A DNA stretch of 64,000 nt from Archegozetes longisetosus (Eukaryota > Arthropoda > Arachnida > Sarcoptiformes > Trhypochthoniidae), in the NCBI GenBank assembly GCA_018873245.2, contig JAEMBT020000002.1:9646001-9710000 (forward strand), written 5' to 3'. This document shows positions 40,901 to 51,654 of this stretch, piece after piece. The notes under the pieces are model-generated. The model was not told the DNA's origin. It made no database searches and saw only the letters and a program-made list of their open reading frames with translations. The stretch's first letter is position 1. Each line of letters opens with the position of its first letter. The position numbers and the translations under genes were made by a program.

Positions 40901-43548
40901 TAGATGACTATCGTGTAATACATGAACTTCAATCATAAAACAAAAACATATAGATTATTATATTTTTAATAGATCACTTAACAAATTATAACTTCGAATA
41001 TAATACTGGCCTCGAACGATTCACCTGATTTTGGAAACTTTTAGTATTCAGATTAAATCAAAGTAATGGATAATTTATTCTACAGTTGAAACAAGCATAC
41101 AAAATAATAGATTTATTGATAAATTTCGGCCATTTAAATATGCTATTAACATTAATATTGAGTTGAATAGTGATCAAGTTCAATATTATATGAGGACGAT
41201 ACCAAACCTTAAATGTACCTCAATATAATCTGTTTTTAACGTATTTTGAGTAAAACCCAACGAATAACTAGTTAAACATTTTTATGTCAGTCTTAGTTAT
41301 ACACTCTTTTCATAGTATCAATCTAAACTTAAAACTATTATGATAGACATAATTCATACAATTGATCATTACATAGACTTGGCTCCTCTATATTCTGGTC
41401 CTATTGATCAGCGAAACAACATCAGAAGAGCTGAAAAATAACAAGATAGAAGAGACTAGCGTGAAATATGCGGGTCCGATTGTATATTCAAATGAACCAC
41501 CGCCTGTCGTATACTTCCCAACCCCACCGACCCCTAATTCTAAAGAAAGAGAAGCAGTTGAGCCAAATGTAACTCTAAATAATCAGGTAGAATATGTACC
41601 CTTCCCTTACCAAGAGCTTCCTATTTTGATATACAAGTCAAAAGAGAACCCACCGATTCATGTGGTCCCTGAAAGTACACAAAATAACAATTTAAATAAT
41701 TCAACTCATTTGGATAAGCGATTTGGTGATATAGCTAATAGTGGCGCACAACGGGCGAGTCGAGCGCTCAAGTCTTGGTCACAGTTTAAATTATTCAATG
41801 ATTTGCCATTAGTAATGAAAGCACCGAAATGGGCAAACACTATGAACGGTCCACACCTGATATCCGGCCAAATGAGTGATATGAATAACGCTTCTCTTTT
41901 AAGCTCAGTAAACCCTCAGTTAACACTCGCAAACGCACCACACGTCGTATATTCAGGTCACCCACCGATACATGTATTTCCTCAACCAATTATCATAAAA
42001 GAGTCACTTCCGAACACAGAAGCGGGAGAAATGACATCAGCGTCAGAACCCTATCATTCGGCAGCTCTAAAGAACTTGAAAATACAAAATTTAGATCTTT
42101 CGACAGCTGCTGCCTCTAATAAGCATGAAATCTCGACAAGTCCAGCCTCCAGTTCAATCTATTCTTTCGGGGCAGCACCTCCTGGCTCGAGTTCTGCTAA
42201 AAGTTATGGCTTTAGAGTAAAAACTAAGGGCAATAAATTTGATACCGAATACTCAGGTTCTCAAAATTATGAGAATTATGATGATGTATATTCAACGCCA
42301 CAGCACTCCGAAAGCTCTTCTGATTCACCATCAGATGAAAACAACGGATATTCCAGACCATCTACTAATTATGGCAACTCTTTAGAATCTAACAGTGATG
42401 GCTATGATAAAGATTACGATAGAGACCCGAGAGTTAGATATCCCGATTTATATTCTAGAGAGAAAATGAGAGAAAAATATCCGAAGTATAGTTCTCACAA
42501 TTGGGGCGATTGGGATCAAGAAAATGGATGGCTTTCATCATTATTCGGTTATACGCGTTGGCCCTCCAGGTACAGAAAACATCTTGGTGCAGTTGGTACT
42601 GATAACTTTGGATATATCAGTTCTCCAACAAATCAAATTGATATGGAAAGTCTTGCATTAGCTAATCCACAACTTCGAGGATGGCTCCCAGGTTTCGGAG
42701 CTTACAGGCCAGCGGCCACTGCAATCAGACCCGTCTATAGTTTAAGTAATTTACTCGGTTATCGTCGACCACCAATTCCTCCTCCAACACCATATTTTGG
42801 TCGATTCGGTCCAGGCTTAGCACACGCCGGAAGCTCTATATCACCAGTTGCGATGAAGGCTTATGGATTGGGGCCATCATTGATGGGTCTGCCAAGTCTT
42901 ACTTATCCAATGAGAGTCCCTTATTCGCCTTTCTTTATGTATGGATACAGACGCCCACCAGTAGCTTTTGTAGGTGGACACGCGAGCGGTGATCTGGCAT
43001 TTGCTGAAAGTAATCGTAAGACAAATACAAGCCAAACTGAACAAAACAAATTAAGCAATAATAAGGAAGATATGGAGACCTCAGCATCGCATGTCAAACC
43101 AACTTTTCTATTGCCTGCAGCTAAACAAACGGGTCAACCAATTCAGAATAAGCCACCGATTATTATATATCAGGGACTCAGACCTCCTGTCCACTTATAT
43201 CAAAAACCTGATCCAAAACCTAAATCAAATTATGAAAACGAAAAAATGTCTGTCTTTCAAGAAATGCATCAAGTCAAAACCCAATTCCAAGAGCAAAGCA
43301 CAACAACCACCACAACAACTGAAAGCCCTTATTATCAATTCTATTCAACCGAAGACTCGAAAGTAAACTTCGGAGACGAAAGTTTGGACAATAAGTACAA
43401 ATCAGGTTTGGCTTATTATACAAGTGGAGGACATGGATCTGGATTTTCTCCAAGACATACATCGAGTGACGATTGGACTCCAATCAAACAAAAAGCTACG
43501 GAATTGAATAGAAATGAAAAGAAATCCGCAATTGATTATAAAAGTTAA
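37927..43548 (+). CDS. Secreted Pro/Tyr-rich protein with PP-x-hV repeats (726 aa)
   Basis: Exon 1 is ATGAGGAGC (37927-37935) before a consensus GTAAGT donor. After a 3.4-kb intron, exon 2 (41377-43548) opens after an ACATAG acceptor in phase. The join gives a good signal peptide, MRSTWLLYILVLLIS. The mature protein is low-complexity. A motif of the form I/VVY-x-PPIHV-x-P recurs near residues 36-56, 84-102, 191-207 and 595-614 (GPIVYSNEPPPVVYF, PHVVYSGHPPIHVFP and so on). The middle (about 240-350) is Ser/Tyr/Asp-rich; residues about 380-540 are aromatic and Pro/Gly-rich with YRRPP words; near the end is a TTTTTTES run. There are no cysteines apart from possible edge cases. It may be a cuticle, cement or silk-like matrix protein. 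I recognise no family. Confidence 0.75.
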
Positions 43549-44103
43549 TGACAAATATATTCTTTCGAAAGATTTTCTCAAACTTTAAATTAATTAATAC
43601 ATTGTTTTGGAAAAAGTAATGTTAGGGGAAGTGAATCGTATTTAATTGATTAATTTTTGTAAATTATTTATCATAAATTCATATTAAGTTCACATTAGGT
43701 CAACACATTCGAAAGATTGTAAGACTTTTATTATATTTAATAAGTTAAAAATTTTTATAATAAAATCTAATACTTTTAAGTGAGTCGATACGATTTCATA
43801 TTCAATAGCACCAAATTCAAGAATCATTATTATAACGATTGTTAATTTAAAATTGACTAAAATTAAAACTTTTGAAAAGTTTACAGAAAGCTAGCAAAGT
43901 ATTTAAAAGTTGGACAGAGTCATGGGCTGACATCTGATGTCGAATTATTTACTAGATATTTGAAACATTTAGCAGCAAAAAAGCACGTGTATTGCACACA
44001 ACCATTCCATCAATATAAACATACAACAAATTGAATGGATCTTTAAATTATTTGGTCTTAGGTTTTGTTCATTTAATTTTTAACTTAATTCAATTCTAGA
44101 CAA
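43549..44103. other. Short intergenic spacer before URB1
   Basis: AT-rich sequence. It ends in a plausible splice acceptor (CAATTCTAG at about 44,092-44,100) just before the URB1 start, so a 5' UTR exon may lie here. No coding exon that could supply the rest of URB1 is visible. Confidence 0.5.
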
Positions 44104-45882
44104 ATGGCAACAACGAGTCAAACGAGCGTTGATTTAATTAATAAATACTATGTTTTGGTCAAACAAATCAATAAAAACAACGAAGTAGTTATTGATTTGA
44201 TGTCTAACCAATTAATTAATGAGATTTCGAGTAATCAAATGCTTTCTATTGTTAATAATGAAACAAAATTGTGGCATAAATTAGTCAAAAAGACGCTCAA
44301 AGTATCACTAAATGAAGAATTAAAAGACGAAACAATCGGTGGACAATTGCTGGATGTTTTGTTTAATTTGGTTGATAAATTGCCACCAAATGCAACATCA
44401 CTGGAAACAACTTTCGATCTAATAAGTGGTCACTCGATGTTCGACAATATATTAATTGACGAAAACTACGCGAACAGTGAACTAAAGAAAAGATTGATTT
44501 CTGTTTTATGTATTATTTATGAAAAGGACAACAAATTATGTGTTAGAAATGAAATAATTGAACTGATATTAAGTGCCTATAACTGTTCAATGACTCAGTC
44601 CGACCAACGATTGCTTCGATTGTTAGCATTATTCGAGAAAAATGGGTGTCATTTATATAAATATCAGCCTTTTATGTGGGGAATCAATGCAGCCATTCAT
44701 TACTCAATCAAAAAAGAAAAGTCAACTCTTTTAAAAGAGCCCAAAATCGAAGAAATATTCTCAGCGGTTAACCAAGACAACCTCAGATTTACTTTAAATA
44801 ACTTTCCAATTGAACTAACTCTTAATCCAATCGAAATAGTAGAGATAAGTAGTGGTCAATTAGTATATGATCCAAGATTTCTATTACCTCTATTTTATCA
44901 GTTATTATCATCCCAATCAATAGTGAAATGTCATAAATTTGTATCATATGGTGCGTTGTCTTACACCATAGTATGTCTTTCGAGTTCGTGCGACCGAATG
45001 CGATCACTCGCTTATTGTGTCTTAAGTCGATTCTATCAACATTTGGAAAGCGCCACATTTCCACGCGATCGTTTCCTATGGATTGGTCTGATTGACTATA
45101 TAAGAAGTGGCATCACGTCAGACAACCTTCAATTGAAGAGTTTGGTCGCAGTTTTCATTGTTAGAATCATCGATATTCTCCTACACCCAAACGATAAACT
45201 CTATGAAAATGTCAAACGATTTATTGTCAATCGTCCAACTCTTCAGCTCAATGTTTTGCCATCTTTTTATGATATCATCAATTCATCTGATATTGAAAAT
45301 CGTAAACGTTTTGAGCGGTTCATTATTTCATGGATTTGTGACGGTTTGAGAACTGAAGACGACATCAAACTGTGCCTAAAACGAAACGTGTTTTCAGAAA
45401 TGCTTGAATTGTATGAATCGGTGCTGAGTGACAATGAGAACCAAGTCTTAATATTGACTTTATTGGAACGATGTTGTCGTCAATATCTCGGAGCAAAAGT
45501 GCTTTGCACTGAAAATGCGTTGTTTTGTTGGTTAAAGCAAACTATTGTCAACATTAAAAACAGTTCTTACGCTTCGATTCATATTCAAGAATTTTTCAAA
45601 ATTGTCAGCACTGTTTGGGAAACAATAAGTAATCGCTATTTATCAGCAAATAATGAGAACACAAAATCTGAATATCTATTGTATCCTTCGTTTTGCTATG
45701 AAGTAATTGATATTTTGAGGGTCATTATTAACATTGATCCTGAAAATGATATAATTGATAAATATGTAGAAATCTATAAATTTATTTTGAGTTCTTTTCC
45801 AAATGATTGTTGTCTTTTATCATTACTTGTATTTGAAAATGTGCCACAAACTACAACTAATGTAGCGATCAATAAAGAATAA
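44104..45882 (+). CDS. URB1: URB1 C-terminal domain protein (592 aa; ribosome biogenesis)
   Basis: A single open exon. It matches the C-terminal third of nucleolar pre-ribosomal-associated protein 1 (URB1/Npa1), an alpha-helical-repeat protein of early 60S pre-ribosomes. Diagnostic stretches are QSDQRLLRLLALFEKNG with LYKYQPFMWGINAAIHYS, then VYDPRFLLPLFYQLLSSQ and SCDRMRSLAYCVLSRFYQ, then FPRDRFLWIGLIDYIRSGI. Vertebrate URB1 is about 2,270 aa, so most of the N-terminal part is absent. The 555 bp upstream contain no matching exons. Either the gene is split and the N-terminal part lies elsewhere, or this lineage keeps a shorter protein. No breaks are seen, so the piece is under coding constraint. 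Confidence 0.82.
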   Translation: MATTSQTSVDLINKYYVLVKQINKNNEVVIDLMSNQLINEISSNQMLSIVNNETKLWHKLVKKTLKVSLNEELKDETIGGQLLDVLFNLVDKLPPNATSLETTFDLISGHSMFDNILIDENYANSELKKRLISVLCIIYEKDNKLCVRNEIIELILSAYNCSMTQSDQRLLRLLALFEKNGCHLYKYQPFMWGINAAIHYSIKKEKSTLLKEPKIEEIFSAVNQDNLRFTLNNFPIELTLNPIEIVEISSGQLVYDPRFLLPLFYQLLSSQSIVKCHKFVSYGALSYTIVCLSSSCDRMRSLAYCVLSRFYQHLESATFPRDRFLWIGLIDYIRSGITSDNLQLKSLVAVFIVRIIDILLHPNDKLYENVKRFIVNRPTLQLNVLPSFYDIINSSDIENRKRFERFIISWICDGLRTEDDIKLCLKRNVFSEMLELYESVLSDNENQVLILTLLERCCRQYLGAKVLCTENALFCWLKQTIVNIKNSSYASIHIQEFFKIVSTVWETISNRYLSANNENTKSEYLLYPSFCYEVIDILRVIINIDPENDIIDKYVEIYKFILSSFPNDCCLLSLLVFENVPQTTTNVAINKE

Positions 45883-46372
45883 ATGTTAATAAAATTTGAA
45901 TAAATCTTGAAAATTTTGCGCGATAATTTTTGGTAACGTGAGTTCCTTTATCTTGAATTTAGAGTCAACATTACTGAGAACTTGAGGAATGTTAGTTAAA
46001 AAAAGTTATTAGATAATGTCTAGAATGTTTAAGATGTTTAAAAATAATTAAAATTTAGACAATAATTTCAAAAGAGAGTATAGATAAAACATGTATGAGG
46101 TCAAAAAGCGTGTTATTTATCTTATAAATTATTGCGTATTGTGTTTCGTATCTAATTTTATGGGTTCTGGTTTATAACAAACGTTGCCATTTATTCGGTA
46201 ATGACATTACTTGAGGTCATCGAAGCTGTGCAGACGTGACGCTTGACATACTGGCACACACTTTGATCAGGATGTTTACTATTGTTAACCATTCATTTTA
46301 GTTTTAATCCCTTCCTATTGTCATCTGCTTTTGTTATGTCAGATACAATTATTTGTCTCATTTTTCTGACAT
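45883..46372. other. Intergenic spacer
   Basis: Contains the URB1 3' end with AATAAA-like signals, then a slightly less AT-rich stretch (46,190-46,330) upstream of the next promoter. No gene seen. Confidence 0.5.
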
Positions 46373-46380
46373 ATATATAA
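46373..46380 (+). promoter_or_regulatory. TATA box and spliced 5' UTR of the 278-aa secreted protein gene
   Basis: ATATATAA lies 351 bases before the ATG. Between them are consensus splice sites, CAG/GTATGC near 46,494 and AACG/GTAAGT at 46,644-46,645, with acceptors near 46,558 and at 46,720-46,721 (CCTCAG). The 5' UTR is therefore probably built from three exons, the last starting at 46,722. Confidence 0.5.
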
Positions 46381-46730
46381 GAAGAACATATATTTTGATC
46401 TTTTTTCATTTCAATCTGTTATTTAGTAGGAGTGAAGAAGATTAGGTTGTTACACAAATATGTTTCATAACTTTTAATAGCCTGTAAATACAGGTATGCT
46501 TTAGTCATTCGAGTCTATTTTTGCATTGTTTTTTACATTCAATTTCTTAATATTATAGCTTTGATCACTCAATCAGAATAATAATGAACAAGTGATCCAT
46601 CTTTAACTAAACATATCAAAAGTTCGTTTACTATATAACAAACGGTAAGTTTACAAATTTCTTGCTTATTATAATGAAAACTTTAAGCGTTATGCTCACT
46701 TTAATTTGATCTTTTCCTCAGTCATCAAAT

Positions 46731-47567
46731 ATGATAACTTACTTTGTTTTGTGTGCATCTCTTTTACTGGGAGTATATTGTAGTCAGAACTTAGAAAATG
46801 CTATCAATCCAAATACACAAAATTCTTTATCAGCTCAATATAGCGACTCAAATAGTGAAGAAGACATCATCTTAAAAGATTCTTATAATAATCAGAATCA
46901 AGAAGACGTACCATTGCATAATAATCCTCACGAAAATACAGACTATGAGACATATGAGCCACGGACTAATTTCAAACCAATGACTGTTCCATATAATTAT
47001 CCAAATCGTGTTAAGTACGGACATCATAAACCACAAACAGCCTTAAGAAATCCTTACAGAAGAACCAGGTACCCTTCAATGATAAACATGCCATCGCATA
47101 GTGTCTACACCTATTCTCCAGGACATCCTCCAAGTCCTGTGTTGGAAAACCCATACCAACAACAACCAGTTTATGCAAACCTGTATTGGCGTAAAATTGT
47201 TTATCCTTATCCGCAATATTCTGGACAAAGCAGTAATAATGAAAACATAATTTTGGGCAACAGTTTGGCGAATCCGTTGACAGAAGAGAGTAGAGTAATT
47301 GATAGAAGGTATATGAATCCTTATAAAAAACACTACCGTCATCGCAATCGCTACCCTTCACCAAAAACAGGATATAGAACAAGTCACTTTGCAGCTTTCT
47401 ACCCAATATCTGGTTATAGTGTTTGGAAACGCAACCAATTGTCACGGTTCAAACCTAATTCAACACTTTTTACCAGTCCTGCTCTCTATAAAAGAAAGCG
47501 AAAAGTTCGACCAGTCCATCCGATCCACAATCATTACAATTTGGTTCAATCAAAATCATTCACTTAA
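46731..47567 (+). CDS. Secreted Tyr/Pro/Asn-rich protein (278 aa)
   Basis: A single coding exon. The ATG follows a CCTCAG acceptor by nine bases. The signal peptide is MITYFVLCASLLLGVYCSQ. The mature chain is hydrophilic, with many Asn, Tyr, Pro, Arg and His and no long hydrophobic segment. The acidic Ser/Asn-rich start (residues about 20-70) changes to a basic Tyr/Arg/Pro-rich remainder, with RRTRYPS, KKHYRHRNRYPSP and KRKRKVRPVHP. The stretch SVYTYSPGHPPSPVLENP resembles the PHVVYSGHPPIHVFPQP repeat of the 726-aa protein upstream, so the two may be diverged members of one family. It is probably extracellular matrix or secretion material. The family is not recognised. Confidence 0.75.
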   Translation: MITYFVLCASLLLGVYCSQNLENAINPNTQNSLSAQYSDSNSEEDIILKDSYNNQNQEDVPLHNNPHENTDYETYEPRTNFKPMTVPYNYPNRVKYGHHKPQTALRNPYRRTRYPSMINMPSHSVYTYSPGHPPSPVLENPYQQQPVYANLYWRKIVYPYPQYSGQSSNNENIILGNSLANPLTEESRVIDRRYMNPYKKHYRHRNRYPSPKTGYRTSHFAAFYPISGYSVWKRNQLSRFKPNSTLFTSPALYKRKRKVRPVHPIHNHYNLVQSKSFT

Positions 47568-50500
47568 CTAAAATTTAGCGTTATTATTTAAATGTATTTA
47601 TATTTATTTATTATTATACATTAGAAAGATTGGGAAATATTTGGTTATATTTGATGTCTTTTTTTAAAGTTACTATATTAAAATAGAATCTGAAGCTATC
47701 AAAAATCTGAATCAATATCGAACTGAAATGACAGCACTGCCTCATCGAGCAATTTTATAATATTGTCTTTATAAATGAATTATTTTAATATCTTTTTTAA
47801 AATTCACTCGTCAGTCGATTCATCGAAACCTGAAAAATTGATCTACTAATTTACAAAAACCTAGTAAATTCTTGTTATTGTACTGAATCAAAACTGAAAT
47901 AAACCTTAATTTTTGCATTTTTTTGTCTTAACTGGTTGAACAGACTATAAGAAGTGATTGATCTGATGATAGGTAATATTTGCATAAACCGAAATTTTGC
48001 AAAAATCAGTTGCGCTTGATGTACAAGCCAGATCTCTACCCAAGTATGAATTATCTTAACCATTATTTTCTCAATCCTGTTCTGGATAGTTTCAAGCCAA
48101 ATCCACAAAACGATAGCAATTGAATTAAATTTAAGTTTTAAAAGTATAGCTCAAATAGATCTGTAAGATTTCCGGGAAAGACAAGAGTTGGCATAAATTA
48201 GAAGTTATGCATTAAATATCTGAAATGAATATGAGTTTAGAATAGTGAGCAAAAATAAAGATAAATCAAAGCTATTTATTGAAGCGATTCAAGTCTCGTA
48301 AGTGAGCTATATTTGACAAACAGATGGTTATCAATTATTTATAATAACTACACATTTTCCTCATTTCTAAGTTTAAATCTTTTTTCGCACTTCTAAAAAG
48401 TTTTACTAAAAACAAGTCAAATCAAAAATAACATCAAATCGATTAAAGGTTTAATGACAATAAGTTTTTGTTGAATGAAGAATAAAAATCGAAACTCATG
48501 ACTCTGAGTATGACTCCTGATATTACTCTTGCATCAATTTATGCGATGACCTATTGTTCAGCAAAACCATTTGTTTTGTTTGTCTAGAATTGGATCAATT
48601 AATTTAACTTAACTTTGGTTAATTGAAGTTTAGTCTATGAATAAGAACTGGAAATCATACTCATTACTAACTAAATTAAAAACTGATTGTCAATCAGATT
48701 GACCCAAAGTATTGATTAAAAAATAGAGAAGTTTCATTGAAATTAGATTATAGTTAAGAAAAACTTTGTCAATGGGGTTAACATGAGAATAATTGTGTTC
48801 ACTTTGAAGTATTTGGTCATTTTTAAACAAAGAAGTTGCGAAATATCAAGTGGAAATAATATTAGTTTTGTTCTATATAATGTTGAAGCACTTAACTAAA
48901 AGTCAAGTCAAACCAAAGTTCTAATCAAGATTTTTAATTTCTAATAATTGTATTGTTATTGTTGGAGAGGCAAGATTTTTCTTAAGAATAACAACTATAT
49001 ATTCATTGGAATTAGAATAAACTATCTCATCAATATCTTAATATAGTCAACTTCCTTATAGTGAAATCTGGTTATAATCAATCTTAATTATCGGTGTCCG
49101 TCGTTCACTACATCGAGGTTTAACTGTATAAATACTTAATTGATTATAATAAAAAATGTTTGTATTCAAACAAGTTGATGACAGGCCACTACGAAGAAAA
49201 AACTGATAACAGTATAATTTAGTGTAGTGTCGATTGTCGAGGTTGATTATAATTTTTTCAGTATTTGCTCCGATTATTAGTCAAATATTTAAATAAGATC
49301 GCCTAAGATTAGCTAATAAAACATTTTGAAAATAAGCTTTGAGCAATTACTTAGAGTGAATAACTCTTAATGTCTATCTATTTAAAGCGTGTGATAAATT
49401 AAATATAACTTTAATAACAGTGACAACAATTTAAAAAGAAAGAAACAAATGTTCACTGCGTTTAAACGGAAGAGAAACACTTTTGATTGTTTTGATAGGT
49501 AAGCAAAATAAAAGTGGTAATAATAAAGAAAAGAAGAAATAATATGGTGATTATTATTATAGAAATGTAGCGGTTCATTGCTTGGCAAGTAAAGCGTTCC
49601 ACAATGTGGTGTATTAAAAAAACGTTTGTTATGCTAGATAAACACCTTTCTTATAGCAGATCACACCAAATCAAACCCAACTATTCCCACTCTTTCACTA
49701 AATACCAACTCTCCAATCGATCTAAACTATCCCAACGTCTCCACTAATCCTCTTATTTATGGAGACTTTTTGGTTAGAAATAAAAGTTTTGTCAAGTATT
49801 TGCAGACTGTTTAGAAAAGAATATTTTGTTTGATAGGAAGGTATCGATGAGTGCCACATCTTATTGATTTGTTCGAATTTGTTAAACAAGACTTGTCTGC
49901 TTTATCAGACTTGTTTCATTTATCTAAATATTCAATCTGTTTCGAAAAGTTGTTCAAACTTATTAAAGTGTGAAATGATATTCAAGATTAATACAAATGT
50001 GAGTATTTTCTCTTTATTTTCATATTAATTGATCAATAAATCGTACTTTTATTGATCAATATTTTTATTGCTTTATAAATTTAGAGGAAAGTTATAGACT
50101 TTCATGAAATCTCTAAAATAAAACAAGATTAAATTATTTTCAATCATCTTATCACTTATCACTGAAACTTATAAAGACTTAATGATTACTATCTCAGGCT
50201 TTTGGTAATATAAGTTCATTGAAATGGATCATTCGCTTAGATATGTTAAAGATTCAAATAAGCTGTATATCTGTTTGAACTCTAGTAATAGAACTTCAAT
50301 CAAATTCAATTAATTAGTTGAGCATAGAAGATTCCAGACTAATTAATGATGATAAGCCAATTTAGCTAGCTAAATTGGCTAATCTGAAAATCAGTTATCT
50401 GTAGTAACGCTTGAGAAGTAAATTGATAAGTAAGGGGATCTGCATTATTGTTGACGCGTGCTTCACTTACAACCAAAGTTAAAGACAAGCACACTCAGAT

Positions 50501-51505
50501 TCTATATATCAAAGTCACATTAAAAATCCGGATGTATTTGTCTCTAATTTTCATCGCAAGTCAAGTACGTGCGAACTATTTCCCTCAATTATTCTTCAAG
50601 AGTACCAGAAAACTGAATTTTAATTAAGCAAAATTTTAATTGAATCGCAGAAATCAATTTTTAGTAACTGAATGAAATGAATTATGCTGCGATTAGAAGA
50701 ATTGGTCTAAATAGACTTTAATTGTTATGAAGTTTAGTAAGTAAATTAATTTACAGGACAAAAAACTGAAGCAAATACGGTGTTAGCATCTAAATCAATT
50801 AAAAAACTCAAACACTTTTTTGCCTTCTCAGTAGTTTACATAATGACTAGAGTGTTTTTTCCTAACCTATTGCTTAAAAAACATGATTATGAATACACAA
50901 AAAATGATTATGGGCGTGATAGTGCTGTTGATTCTGTTCATTAATTATTGACTAAACTTTATATTGAAATTAGGAAAACACGCGTTAATGAATATAAAGT
51001 AGCTTAAATACATAAGACTTAGGATGTAAAAAGCCGGTTTTCACATGAAAAGGAAGTTGTTTTGACAATGTACACTAAATGAAGTTATTAATGAAGGTTT
51101 TTGTAAATAAAGCAACTTAAGCAGTGCATAACCTTTTGTTATAAGAGAAGGGAAGAGTTTCGATTTTTATTAATATAATCTAACAATTATCGGAATCATT
51201 GCTTGATTCATGTGGAACAAGTAAGCAAACTATCATTTAATATTAGTTCACAGCTGAATAAATTCAGATCTTTGGGCCAAAGGTTGTCAACCGTCACTTG
51301 TTGGCACAAAGATTTATTTTATTTTTGAATTGTCTAAACATTGATAGCATGTAGATTGTTATGTGAATTGATTTTTTCTATTCAATTCACATGACTGATT
51401 CAACTATGAAAGCATAGATTTATTGTTTTATCCGGAAAATCATCATTAAAAAAGGAATCAAATAAATAAGTTTTCACAGAAATAAGTTTTCGCACAAATA
51501 TTTAG
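47568..51505. other. Long interval without a supported gene
   Basis: AT-rich sequence. Short frames such as the minus-strand one at 49,382-49,588 are low-complexity and lack support. A stretch at 49,655-49,760 is C-rich on the plus strand (CCCAACTATTCCCACTC) and could be a UTR fragment. A perfect palindrome is annotated separately. Confidence 0.5.
50355..50380. repeat. Perfect 26-bp palindrome
   Basis: The sequence AGCCAATTTAGCT is followed immediately by its exact reverse complement with no spacer. It is isolated in intergenic DNA. Confidence 0.9.
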
Positions 51506-51514
51506 TATAAAAAG
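51506..51514 (+). promoter_or_regulatory. Candidate TATA box
   Basis: TATAAAAAG lies about 150 bases upstream of the first recognised exon of the next secreted-protein gene. The first exon with the start codon was not identified, so the link is tentative. Confidence 0.4.
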
Positions 51515-51654
51515 CAGAAAAAAGAAGATAACAGGTTTGATAGTAATAGATCTGTTGTTAGTAATATAAAATATATGATAAGGTTGATGTTTTTTAAAAG
51601 CTTATTGGTTTTGTTTTTCATAATAACAATTTTAAGCTTCTTATATATTTATAG

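Noticed and set aside
43091-43366. A 91-codon overlapping frame inside the 726-aa protein gene
   Set aside because: It is a shifted-frame shadow of repetitive coding sequence.
47011-47445. A 144-codon minus-strand frame opposite the 278-aa gene
   Set aside because: The plus-strand protein has a signal peptide and coherent composition; the antisense frame has neither.
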